NCBI RefSeq assembly: GCF_018991925.1 | Contig: NW_024726235.1 | Location: 5,427,458-5,491,457, forward strand | From: Homarus americanus | Taxonomy: Eukaryota; Arthropoda; Malacostraca; Decapoda; Nephropidae | Direction of reading: 5' to 3' | DNA: 64,000 nt | Shown here: one piece after another, positions 33,785 through 43,982 of the stretch | Position numbering within the stretch: the first letter of the stretch is position 1 | How the letters are laid out: every line of letters starts with the position of its first letter | Notes under the pieces: generated by a model | What the model saw: only the letters and a program-made list of their open reading frames with translations | Told to the model about the DNA's origin: nothing | The model's database searches: none | Position numbers and translations under genes: made by a program

Positions 33785-33985
33785 GCTTAAGAGTGTCTAT
33801 CGTATACTGAAGGGATTAAGTCGTTGTACTCAAGGGGGTTAGTCATCGTACTCGAGGGATTAAGACCACCTATACTCACTGGATCAATTAATTGTACTTA
33901 GGGGGTTAAATTCAACGTATTCAAGGTGTTAAGATCTTTTATTCATTAGATTAATTCACTATTTTCAAAAGGTTGTAGATTGCCG
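33785..33985 (+). repeat. degenerate ~28-bp repeat with GTACTCAAGGGGTTAA core
   Basis: About seven loose units with GTACTCAAGGGGGTTAG variants, ending just before the minus-strand candidate exon. Same family theme as at 22.35 and 30.8 kb. Confidence 0.65.
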
Positions 33986-34001
33986 ATTCAATATGACTTA
34001 C

Positions 34002-34017
34002 CGGGCGCCGCGGCCAT
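34002..34017 (-). other. candidate first coding exon (MAAAP) of a minus-strand gene
   Basis: Minus strand: GATCACCATGG is a very good start context. The ATG at 34017 reads Met-Ala-Ala-Ala-Pro, and after one further base comes GTAAGTC (34001-33995), a full donor match, leaving phase 1. Ala-rich N-termini cut by an early intron are common in housekeeping genes. The short GC-rich patch (CGGGCGCCGCGGCC) stands out in AT-rich DNA. No TATA box is seen upstream on this strand. The gene would run leftwards; a phase-compatible candidate next exon is at 30573-30637. I cannot tell what it encodes. Confidence 0.38.
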
Positions 34018-34314
34018 GGTGATCCCCTCGAGATATTACGAGACGACCAACTCAATTACTCGATTCCAAACAAAACAATATCGAACGACGTAGTTATACC
34101 AGCCTTACCAATCCCGACGTGATTATAGACACTTCTCACCCAGACACGTAGTGAATTAGACGATGATAAGAGATACAGAAGGCCGTGATAAAAGATTAGG
34201 AAAGGTAGAGTAGTGTTTACGCGGTAAGTAAAGACCTCAAAATACAAATTCCTAAATGTGTTAGCTATTTGAAGAAGACACGACGCTGGGCCCATAAAAC
34301 ACACGAAACTGATA

Positions 34315-34322
34315 TATATAAA
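34315..34322 (+). promoter_or_regulatory. TATA box
   Basis: TATATAAA lies 37 bp before the ATG at 34352, predicting a start site near 34345 and a leader of only a few bases. Short leaders after a TATA box are typical of arthropod genes for cuticle and other secreted proteins. Confidence 0.4.
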
Positions 34323-34351
34323 CACGTTGCATTATATTGCTTTATACACAG

Positions 34352-34388
34352 ATGTTCTTTGGTCTTGTGTTCATTCTAGTTATATCAG
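34352..34388 (+). other. candidate first coding exon, secretory signal start
   Basis: ATG at 34352 reads MFFGLVFILVIS, an almost purely hydrophobic run like the core of a signal peptide. After one more base it meets GTAAGTC at 34389, a full donor match, leaving phase 1. With the TATA box upstream this is the classic arthropod secreted-protein layout, in which the first intron splits the signal peptide. The next exon is unknown. A weak possibility is after the acceptor ATGCAG ending at 35473, which continues in frame for about 25 codons. The Cys-rich piece at 57108 also has the right phase but is 22.7 kb away. Confidence 0.42.
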
Positions 34389-34395
34389 GTAAGTC

Positions 34396-34757
34396 ACGGC
34401 AGTCGTTCTACACACTAATTTAATACTTTACGTCGCTATAAATTAATTAAGTGTTGTTTACTTTTAATTAATCGCAAGTTAGTGGATTAAATTAAAAGCT
34501 TTCTTGATTTATTTGTGTTTATGTGAATATCTAATTTAAGTTGAAAATATATAATTAACATGTATACCCAGGGGTCAGGTAGTACAGACTGATGACGTAG
34601 ACAGGCAACAGTGTGGGTTGATGATTTCGTTCCTTAGGTTAATAAAAAGTGTCCTACGTTTATCAAGAGGTGTGACAATTGTTAGAAAATAAGGATTACC
34701 TGAAGATTAGACACCCCAGCTTATTTTACCTGAGGATAAACCACCCTACAGCTACCT
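34396..34757. other. AT-rich stretch, likely intron if the exon at 34352 is real
   Basis: No other feature recognised. Confidence 0.4.
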
Positions 34758-34860
34758 GAAGGGGTTAGGTTAAATTAGCGTTAGGTTAGGTTGTTAGGTT
34801 TAGGATAGGTTAGATTAGGTTAGGTTGGGTTGTGTTAGGTTAGGTTAACGTCAGGGGGGT
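34758..34860 (+). repeat. interstitial TTAGG tract, interrupted
   Basis: GGTTAGGTTA words mixed with GGTTAAATTAGCG and GGTTGTG interruptions. Confidence 0.85.
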
Positions 34861-35774
34861 TAATCTTCAGGTGACATACGCTAGGGTGTCTAATTTTTAG
34901 GGACCAAGATTTATATTTACGACAGACAATAACCAACTGTGTGAGGAGCCCTTGTCACACCCTCGCCACACCGTCTGCTTGAGGCGACTCCACCTTACAC
35001 CGTCTCTGGTATAAATATACATGAACTGTTAATTTATATTTTACTTATTTCATGATTACAGTCGTCACTAAAGCGTGTTAATGTTATTGAACTTAGTCAT
35101 GAGAGTGAACATTGGAAGGGGAGGGCCGGGTGGGGGCAGTAATATCTTACAATGAAATTTACTTTGTTTACAAATATTTATGGTCCTTTATACACCTATC
35201 AATTTTGGGTGATTCATGACAAGAACTCATGAAAGCAATTCAATATATTACTGGCAGTTGTATATTATAAACACCAAATATTACGAGCTGCATCAGTGCC
35301 GTAAATATATATAAGTAAAGCAAATAACACAGCTGGCCATGAGGAGGAAAGACAGAAGGTTAATGATCAAAAGTTAGTAATGTCTCTATTTTTGTTATTA
35401 ATATCGACTTTTTGCTCCTGTTCATATATATCGACAATGATATCTGATTGGATTGTTTAATATTTTAATGCAGATTTTAGTTTCAATATGTCCAGTGGCC
35501 AAATTACCCTCCGAAGGAACCTACAGTATTTCCATAATTATATAGATAAATAGATTGCTTTATTCGTAATCTCTTGATGCTTATAATTTTAGGAACTCAT
35601 CTGTTTCGTAAAAAATAGGAGGCGGGGAGGTATGTACTCTCGTGTTTATTTTCTTTTTCAACATATCATAAATTTCTGTCACTGGTAAATTAGGATTCGT
35701 TGTATTGCTTAACGTCGTGTTTTCCATTAACGACACCCGCGGTTAACACAAGAATTACTCCCTACACCCTCACC
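34861..35774. other. AT-rich unannotated stretch
   Basis: TATAAATA at 35010-35017 follows a GC-richer patch, but no start-donor pair follows. Otherwise nothing seen. Confidence 0.4.
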
Positions 35775-36255
35775 TCAACCTTACCCCTTGGCCCCCCCCC
35801 CCCTAGATTTCGCCCTCCCTTCCCCTCATTCCTTCCCTACACTTCCCCTTCTCTTTACCTTCCCTCCTTACACCCATTTTCCTCTCCTCATCCCCTCCCT
35901 TCTAACCCTTTTCTCTAACCTCAGTCTCCTAACACCCACCCTCCTCCTTACACCCACCCTCCCTCCTTACACCCACCCTCCCTCCTTACACCCACCTCCT
36001 CACCTTACACCTTCCTCAATCATTCCTTACACCCACCCTCTTCTCCCAACACCCTTCCTCCCTTCTCTACACCCGAATCCCTACTTTGCACCCTCCCCTC
36101 CCTCCCTTACACCAACCTTCCTCACAGTACACCCTCCTTCCCTCCCTCCTTATACTCACCCACCATCCCCACCCTACACCCACTCTCAGCTCCCCTTACC
36201 TCCCACCTTACACCCTCCCTCTCCACCCTAAACTCACCCATAACCCCCCCCCCAT
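35775..36255 (+). repeat. C-rich ~19-bp minisatellite (CTTACACCCACCCTCCCTC)
   Basis: Degenerate copies with a C12 run at 35792. Pro/Thr-rich plus frames are compositional. Confidence 0.88.
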
Positions 36256-36289
36256 AACCCGCCCTGTCTTCCCCTCCCCACACCTCACC

Positions 36290-36440
36290 CCCATGGCCCC
36301 GTGTACCTGGTCCACGGGGGGCATTAATGGCCCTGTCATTCAAAAATTAAGAAATGAAATGTTTAATTCGTGGGTGAGTCAAGAGAGCGAATTTCTCATT
36401 ACGTGCCACATGCAAGGTGAGGTGTCCGCACCCGGCGAAC
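36290..36440 (+). other. unique island, possible conserved element or exon
   Basis: A non-repetitive block begins after the C-rich array. It has GGCATTAATGGCC at about 36320, AATTAAGAAATGAAATG, and TTTAATTCGTGGGTGAGTC, followed by CATGCAAG|GTGAGG at about 36415. TAAT-type homeodomain words in a GC-balanced context resemble conserved non-coding elements. A plus frame is open (about 43 codons from an ATG at 36293) to the GTGAGG donor, so a coding exon is the alternative. No family is recognised. Confidence 0.25.
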
Positions 36441-36650
36441 TCGGGGTGTAAATAGGGTGGTCTGCTCACACCCCCACCTGTGCTGGAGGAGAGTCGACTT
36501 GGCCTCTCCACCTGGGTTTCGGACGCCGCTAGACGGGAGAGGCGAGGGTTTGCGTGATACCTGTTAACTTGACTGAGTATTCATGATTTTTTTTATATTA
36601 TTATTGAAGGGTTAGCGTTTACTTTTTCACGTGTGTCTTTTTGGGGGGTG

Positions 36651-36652
<2 letters not shown>

Positions 36653-36724
<72 letters not shown>
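36653..36724 (+). repeat. (TC)n microsatellite
   Basis: Perfect TC repeat of 72 bp. Confidence 0.97.
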
Positions 36725-36726
<2 letters not shown>

Positions 36727-36974
36727 ATACTGACGAACGCTACTGGGAGATATTAGGGAATTTATCCCCATTCTATACACTGGTTTATACTGATTTAAAT
36801 TGCTCCTTTCATATCGTGTTAAATTTTCATTCTAATTCATTCCTTCACTTTTTTATGATTTTCTTTGGCCAAATTCTTCTCTAACAACTGTTTATCCTCT
36901 CATTATTGTTACTTAGTTTATACTGTACATACACCCGCCTTCCGTGCTCACCTTATCAAATTATGAGGTACGTG

Positions 36975-37088
36975 TGTGGACCAACGATAAATGTGTGTGT
37001 ATTCACGAAGGTCCCTATGTGTTCATTATAACGTGTACGTTCTTACAAAGTTGTGTACGTATATCCTGATGCTGGGTACCATATCGAA

Positions 37089-37129
<41 letters not shown>

Positions 37130-37275
37130 CATGTGTGTCTTTTATTGATTTTGTGCATGTACAAGGCAGTGTGTGTATTCAGTCTTATGTACGTAATCAT
37201 GAAGCAGTCCGCGTACTCATACCGTATGCGTAATCATGACTCTGTGTACGTACTCATTAAGTTTAATAGCTAGAG
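36975..37275. repeat. degenerate ~28-bp repeat with GTGTACGT core and (GT)n
   Basis: GTGTACGTTCTTAC, TTATGTACGTAATCATG and CTGTGTACGTACTCAT-type units surround a GT repeat at 37091-37126. They resemble the units at 8.9-9.6 and 13.4-13.9 kb. Confidence 0.55.
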
Positions 37276-38556
37276 GTTAGAGTACTAAGGGAGTGTGTGT
37301 ATGTATGTGATTAACCTAACGTAACCTAATCCATACTGTACTGTACCTCTTGGCAACATAATACATTATACATCATACATCAACAAGCACAAAGAGTTCA
37401 TTACCACATCTGGACTCTTGATATACGTATACATAAAGACAGGTATGAATAAGAGTCACATACACAAGAGCTGATCGTATATAGGTGACGAACAAGGGAT
37501 TACTTTTCATACTTGATTTCAGATTGTCATAACTGGTTAACTTTAGATGGATCACAAAATAAAATCCAAAAATTATACTGAGGCTCCACATATTTACGTT
37601 CACTTGCCATAAAAAAAATCATATTATTTTTGGAAGTTGTTTTTGTTATTTAGTTAAAGTGAGCCTGGCTAGTGAGTTCACTTATGAGCATTATTCACCG
37701 CACGAACATTTGGAACTCTAACCCCGCCATTGTAATAGAGCTGTAGTTAAGGGCAATAACTTTAAAAGGCGCAATTATACTGGATGTAATCTTATAACTA
37801 CGTTTAATATTATATATGACAGCTTAACAACTGAGATGTAAGGATAAATGTCAACACTGCCTTTGTTTACACTTGTTTTTTGCTCAAGCGCAGAACGGCA
37901 GAATCCAAATCCGCTTTTAATACAGAAAATGTATCACGAACGCTTTAGCACAGTTGCTTTGTGATTTTCATGGTTTTACTTGCCTGGTCTGTCATAGTAA
38001 GTCAATTAGGCTGCAGTATGTGCGTGTCCCACCTCTGACGAGTGACACTGATGAAATATTTAAGCAGTTCGACCTAAGCACTGGCGGGTTGTCTTGACGA
38101 ACGTGATGACAGTTCTTGAACTACTGTATTGTCTCTCACTTTGTATATGAAGTAATAAACACCATAACCTTATAATCTTTTTAGGGTATTACGCCACACT
38201 GTTATGTAGACGTTTAACTACATAACCTACACCACGAAGGTCGGTGGCTCAGTAACTTAAACCTTCATTCTCTCACAAGGTTGGTGGCGGCTCCCGGGTC
38301 TTGGTTGTCTGGTAATTCCCACAACTTTCAAACTTCCATAAAAAGTGAATAAAAACATTAAGTGTGAGAATATCTTAAAGTATCTGCAGTAATACTCGGT
38401 GTTTAATTAATATAACGGTATACCATATGAGGGAAACTCACCACTAAGCCGAGTCATTCATGTAATTATTGTATATATTGTGTGTAAACTCTGCTAAGAT
38501 ACAGTAATATGTTTTACCAGATTAAACAGTTTGTCCTTTTCAGTGGTTTTAGTACT
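37276..38556. other. AT-rich unannotated stretch
   Basis: No coding or RNA signal I can support. Confidence 0.5.
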
Positions 38557-38660
38557 GGGTGCGGTGGCTGAATGGATACAACGCTCTTCTCCTGTCCTTA
38601 AGGGTCGTTGGTTCACTCCCAGGACACCCTCTCCCTCCCCAGTCGTCCCAGCTGTAATTG
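38557..38660 (+). mobile_element. tRNA-derived SINE-like element
   Basis: A box TGGCTGAATGG at 38565-38575 and B box GGTTCACTCCC at 38610-38620, 45 nt apart as in tRNAs. Five bases of an acceptor stem (GGGTG with CACCC) still pair. The sequence continues into a non-tRNA tail with CCCAGCTGTAATTGGG. The internal Pol III promoter plus tail indicates a SINE rather than a functional tRNA. Confidence 0.6.
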
Positions 38661-38669
38661 GGTAACTGC

Positions 38670-38875
38670 ATCAACATCCACCCACCAACCAACCCTCCAT
38701 CACCACCACCCAACAATCCTCCATCCATCCCTCCAACTTCTCCATCACTTCATCCACTAACCCCTACCTCCTCCGCCAACCCCACCAACCCCTCCTCCAC
38801 CAATTCATCACACCCCTCAACCTCCTCCACCCCCCCCCTCCCTCCACTTCCTCCACACCCTCCATCAGAAGCACA
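38670..38875 (+). repeat. degenerate CCACC/CCTCC-rich repeat
   Basis: Loose CACCAACCCCTCC repeats immediately after the SINE tail. Confidence 0.75.
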
Positions 38876-39121
38876 GTTCGTCAGGTGGGTTATAACTGGT
38901 TCACTCCTAAATTGATACAAGAGAAGCCTGGGCAGTGAGTGATCACCAGCCAGCCGCTCACTACCTTCTCCTCCACTGACGAATTTCCCTTCACTTTTCT
39001 GGGCTTTATATCCAGTTTAGAGACTCTGGTTAGATCCGTGTTATGAGGTAAATATTTTGGGGGGATTTTCCCAGTAGTATGTATTTTTTGCTTTAATCAT
39101 TACTTGTACTGCTATTTTCCT

Positions 39122-39122
39122 A

Positions 39123-39183
<61 letters not shown>

Positions 39184-39220
39184 GTGTTGTTATTGTTGTT
39201 ATTATTATTATTATTATTAT
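39122..39220 (+). repeat. (TTA)n microsatellite
   Basis: About 60 bp of TTA, a TTG-containing break, then more TTA. Confidence 0.95.
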
Positions 39221-39389
39221 ACTTGTATCATTTTACTTATTTTACAACAAAGTTTGGGGTTAACACAGTGTTCTTTTCGTTCCTATGTACCTACTGAGAG
39301 GTTCTTGGGCAAGGCTTCCCCCACAGTAACCTTCTGAGAGACTGGACAAACTCTGGCACCTCACTATATATTGTTGATGTCTATCTTGA

Positions 39390-39965
39390 GGTCGGTAATG
39401 TATATCATCCCTTCATATTTACCAGAGTTATGTTCTTTCTTCTTCTTCTTCTAAATCCACAAAAATTGTTTCTGTACAATAACCTGAGTGAGTGTAGATC
39501 AGCGCCAGAACTCCATTAACACAAATTTATATCACTAATGTATAGTTCGAGTTTGATAATCGCCATTTTCAGTTAGTATTTTCCGGAGTTATGAATCTTG
39601 TTTTATCAACGCCAACAACTGGTTTACACTCAATGACTTGAAAATGACTCCAAATTGACTTACCAGATCACAGTCAATTCATATTATTAATACTAACGTT
39701 CCAACCTAGAAGTGATCGGCGCTGGCAGCCTGGCGGGCGTACGACGTGTAGGTTTTTTTTTTTTTACACCTCTGTTAGTGTTACCCCCACGCCCTTTCAG
39801 TCATCCTAGGGAAACCATCACCCTATGTTCCAATTTGATGCCTATGGGAGGCCAGTGTTTATGAAAATCAACTGAAGGGTAAATTTCACGACATATTTGA
39901 GTCGATAATGACGATTTTTGTATTAATATTTGTCAGAATTATAACTCTTGTTTGTACATACCCCG
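39390..39965 (+). repeat. three diverged copies of a ~60-bp motif
   Basis: A block with a GATAATCGCC-type start, a TATTTNCCAGAGTTAT core and a CTTGTTT end recurs near 39390-39450, 39548-39610 and 39900-39960, with diverged sequence between. It is probably an old dispersed or tandem element. Confidence 0.4.
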
Positions 39966-40019
39966 TGTGAGTACTACTGGGAGGATAAACTTTGAGGCTA
40001 AGGTTTGTTTTTTGTTTTT

Positions 40020-40145
40020 AGCGTGGGGGGAAAGGGAGGAAGGGTAAAGGAAGTAAGGAAGGAATGGAAGGAAGTGAAAGGAAAAGGAGAGGAATCGGAA
40101 CAGATGGTAAAAGGAAGGCGAGAGGGAGGGCAGGAAGGGTCACTA
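40020..40145 (+). repeat. purine-rich GGAAGG repeat
   Basis: Nearly pure A/G on plus; followed by a short CA repeat at about 40190-40209. Confidence 0.8.
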
Positions 40146-40384
40146 GCCACCGATAGCATAATGCAGGAGGAAGGATAAGCCCCCTCCACACACACACACA
40201 CACACACACCCAAGACCCTTTCATTATGATCACGCAGCCCCGCCACCCCACCACTACTATACATGGCATCAGGTGAAAGTAGACAGATGTAAAAAAAAGC
40301 AAATTGACTTTTTTCTCGCTGCTCCTCAAAAAAATATAATGATTCATTTAAGTGTTAGATGTGTAGTGGTGTGTAGGTACCGGG

Positions 40385-40600
40385 TGTATAAGGAATACAG
40401 GTACACAGGTAAGACAGGTACACAGATGCATAGAGAACACAGGTACACAGATTACACAGGTACATAGAGAATACAGGTACACAGGTAAGACAGGTACACA
40501 GATGCATAGAGAACACAGGTACACAGGTAAACAGATAAGACAGGTGTACAGGTAACACAGGTGCATGGAGAACACAGGTACACACATGTCATACAAGCAA
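40385..40600 (+). repeat. ACAGGTACACAG repeat with 76-bp higher-order unit
   Basis: Short ACACAGGTA units. The block GAATACAGGTACACAGG at 40393 recurs at 40469. Confidence 0.9.
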
Positions 40601-41169
40601 ATAAACAGGTAACGCAGGTGTTGTTGGAGAAGAATTTTGATGAGTGTTGGCGAATTTAGTCTTGTTGTAGGAGAAATCTGATGCTGGCGTAAAAAATTTG
40701 ATGATCTTGTTGGAGTTGATGATTATGTGTGAGAGGTTGTGGGACTTATTTAACAGTCATTGTTTTTCTATCATTAAATTCAACACAGATTTAGTTCAGG
40801 GAAAAAAAATCTGGTCTACTAATGGGAGCTTAAATTTTGGTCTATTTTTTTTAGTCGATTTCCTTCCAACATCTTTATATAAATGGACGAGGATTTGCAA
40901 GTCTTGTGTATCGCTCTTACAGTTTAGTTAATAGTCTGGGAGCCGATTTAATGGCAAAATGTAGTTAATGAAGGGAAATTGGTAGTTTTTGGAGACAGTA
41001 ATCTGACGTTTCCGAGAGCTGTAGGAACAAACATTAAGTGTAATTTTGGCCAGTTATGAACAATCAATCACTTAACAGTTATGAACAATCACTTAACAGT
41101 TATGAACAATCACTTATTATGTTCGCCACAAATAATGTTGGTTTTTTTAAGGTCGAATTTAGTACAACT
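40601..41169. other. unannotated stretch
   Basis: A short AACAGTTATGAACAATCA duplication lies near 41055-41115; nothing else. Confidence 0.45.
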
Positions 41170-41633
41170 GAGTTGCTGGGATTGGTAATGTTGGGGGAGG
41201 TGTGAGGAAGGAGGGGTGAGGGGTGAGGAAGGAGGTGAGAGGGTGAGGAAGGAGGGAGGTGAGGAAGGAGGGAGGGAAGGGAAGGAGGGGGGTGAGGGGG
41301 GAAAGGGGGAGGGACAGAGGAATTTGTGTAACCAAAGATATACAGTTTGTCAATAATGTGAAGGAGATTAAGAGAAATGATGAGAGACAGAGAAAGAGTG
41401 AGACAAGAGGAGTTACAGAGAGGGCTGAGAAAGAGTGAGGGTGAGGGGAGTAGGAGAGAGAGACAGTAGAGAGAGATGATGAGAGACAGAGAAAGAGTGA
41501 GACAAGAGGAGTTACAGAGAGGGCTGAGAAAGAGTGAGGGCCAGGGGAGTAGGAGAGAGGCAGCAGAGAGAGATGGTGAGAGACGGGGAATTGAGAGACA
41601 GCCAGGTACGAGAGAGACGGGATTAGAGGGAGT

Positions 41634-41674
<41 letters not shown>

Positions 41675-41692
41675 CAAGAGACAGCAAAAACA
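41170..41692 (+). repeat. purine-rich region with 99-bp tandem blocks and (GA)n
   Basis: GGTGAGGAAGGAGG repeats (to about 41320), then blocks starting ATGATGAGAGACAG at 41377 and 41476 (99 bp apart) with a shortened third copy near 41570, then a GA repeat about 41639-41670. Confidence 0.9.
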
Positions 41693-42133
41693 ACAGCAAA
41701 GTCCTCACTACCGCGTTTTCTCACCACTGGAAAACGGAAAAAAAACCCACCACACAGTAATTATTTTCTTCTGAATAAGTCATTAGTGTAAATTGATTCC
41801 TTAACTGATCTTTGGCCTCGTTAGTACCCGTTTTCTTTCACTACTTCCCACTTTTTGTTAATTCTCGCTTTCTTTAACTAATTTACAGCGTTTTCTTCCC
41901 GTTTTCTAACCTTCTCGTGGTCAACCTCTTATGGTATTTCAAGTTTTTTTTTTTGGGGGGGGGGTCGTTCATTGGCTCGTGTAATGTATATATAATCTTT
42001 ATAGTCTCTTCATAGGTTATCTTAGCTCCTCCACTGGGTCTCCTGCTATCCTCTAATATAACATAACTGGATTGAACATTATTGACGACACTACTAACTC
42101 AACCGTTTCACTCACGCGCCTAACCTTCCCTAT
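41693..42133. other. unannotated stretch
   Basis: A short T/G homopolymer near 41946-41964; no other signal. Confidence 0.45.
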
Positions 42134-42148
42134 ACACACACACACACA

Positions 42149-42203
42149 CCTAACCTAACCTAACCTAACCTAACCTAACCTAACCTAACCTAACCTAACT
42201 TAA
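42149..42203 (-). repeat. interstitial (CCTAA)n preceded by (AC)n
   Basis: About ten CCTAA copies right after an AC repeat at 42134-42148. Confidence 0.93.
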
Positions 42204-42786
42204 CACAAGTCTCACGTACTCAAATATACAACTAAGTACAAATTAATAAATATATTTTCTTAGATATATAATTTCATCTCAGAAATCTAGCAATATAAAG
42301 AAATATATTACGTTAAAAAAAATCTGTTTCTCTATTAAATTCTTTGTTAAATTAAATGTCTAAATTTAGTAAATACTTTTCTACCACTGAGAATGACTCG
42401 GTAATCAGATACGAACTCGCTTGAAATCTAAGTTAAACTCGCAGAATTTCTAAAACCTGCTTTATTGAACTAGATATTAATGTTATAATGTATTAGTACG
42501 TTTCAAAAACTATGGTCTTTAAAATATTGATGTTATAATGAATATACAACTAAGACCATTTAACACATTCGCTATATAGGTCATCAAATACTCCTAGTCA
42601 TCAATAATTAGAAATTAAGTGAAATTCATCTCCTTAGGCAGAGCAAAACACGTTTACTAATGAACAACTCCAGAGGAAAAAAATAGATTTGTAAGTGGCG
42701 GTAACAAGTTCCTAGTCTTGTATTGATGATGTAATTTCCCGCCAAAAATAGCATGAAACTTGGGTCTATTCAATTATTTTATTTAT
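42204..42786. other. AT-rich unannotated stretch
   Basis: No signal seen. Confidence 0.5.
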
Positions 42787-43150
42787 GAATGATGATAATG
42801 ATGAGGATGATGATAATGATGAAAATGATGAGGATGATGATAATGATGAGAATGATGAGGATGATGAGAATGGTGAGGACGAGAATGATGATAATGATAA
42901 AAATGATGATAATGATGAGGATGATGATAATGATGAAAATGATGAGGATGATGATAATGATGAGAATGATGAGGATGATGAGAATGGTGAGGACGAGAAT
43001 GATGATAATGATAAAAATGATGAGAATGATAGTGATGATAAGGATGATAATGATGAGGATGATGAGAATGATGAGAATGATAAGAATGATGATAATGATG
43101 ATGATGATGAGGATACTGAGAATGATGATAATGATGTGAATGATAAGAAC
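42787..43150 (+). repeat. GAT/AAT trinucleotide array with 114-bp higher-order unit
   Basis: GATGATAATGATGAG words; the landmark TGGTGAGGACGAG at 42871 recurs at 42985, 114 bp on. The plus frame reads Asp/Glu/Asn-rich (about 150 residues, 42785-43240), which could be mistaken for an acidic protein. All six frames are almost free of stops because of the triplet base composition. Confidence 0.93.
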
Positions 43151-43739
43151 ACCACAGACAGCCAGAGTAATAAACGAGGAAATAATAAAACGGATAAAAA
43201 CACACAAACACAAACCAATAATAATCTAATAAATGAATAAAAAAAAGCAAATTTGGACACTGATACACAAAGTAACAAGAAAAAAAAACAAAGACAAGAG
43301 AAAAACAAAAACAAAAATTAAAATCTCTTCAATATCCAGTTCTAGAAATTTCTAAAACATCCGATAAAAATAATTAGTTATTTTTTAGGCATATAACTTA
43401 AACCTCACCTAAATTTACCTTCTATTAAAAACCTGACGCAACATTCTCACCTGTGATATTAATTAAGTTTATTTACCTGTCTCGTTAATAGTAAATAATC
43501 TTCGTTGTTAAATTAATAAATAGTACATCTGATAACGTCTCGCTTCACGCCAATTGATTATTAAAAAAAAAATACGACTTTTTTTTTTAACTGGTTTTAT
43601 AGTTAATTTATTCAATGATAGTAAAAAAAATTAAAAATAAAAGCCTTCTGGGGCTTTTATTCGTTATGTGAAGTATCAATAAATAAAAGTCGTTACGTTC
43701 TTCAAGGTTAATGTTGTGCTTTTGCTTTTTGTTTTTATT
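43151..43739. other. AT-rich unannotated stretch
   Basis: Short inverted AAGCCTTC..GGGGCTTTTATT near 43641-43663; otherwise nothing. Confidence 0.45.
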
Positions 43740-43845
43740 TCCGTGTTACCATGTACTCATAACATAGTACTCACAGTATCGTAGTTATAACATGAAAGTC
43801 ATAACATTGTACTCACAACATCGTACTCGCAGGCATGTAGATGGT
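43740..43845 (+). repeat. degenerate GTACTCACAACAT repeat
   Basis: About five loose units of 14-28 bp. Confidence 0.5.
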
Positions 43846-43900
43846 AAACGATACAATGGCTGATGATGATGGGGGGATGTGGCTTCTGGAAGTGGTATAG

Positions 43901-43974
<74 letters not shown>

Positions 43975-43982
43975 TCTCTCTC
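43901..43982 (+). repeat. (CT)n microsatellite
   Basis: CT repeat of about 80 bp with one CC interruption. Confidence 0.97.

Noticed and set aside
34056..34325. 89-residue minus frame between the two candidate first exons
   Set aside because: It begins with a GTG rather than ATG in a chance frame and overlaps the TATA box of the plus candidate; no motif.
38557..38631. Functional tRNA gene
   Set aside because: Only five acceptor pairs and four T-stem pairs remain, the anticodon arm is not sound, and a non-tRNA tail follows.
42785..43240. Acidic Asp/Glu/Asn-rich 151-residue frame
   Set aside because: GAT/AAT triplet repeat with most frames open on both strands (Ile-rich, His-rich, Ser-rich); composition artefact.
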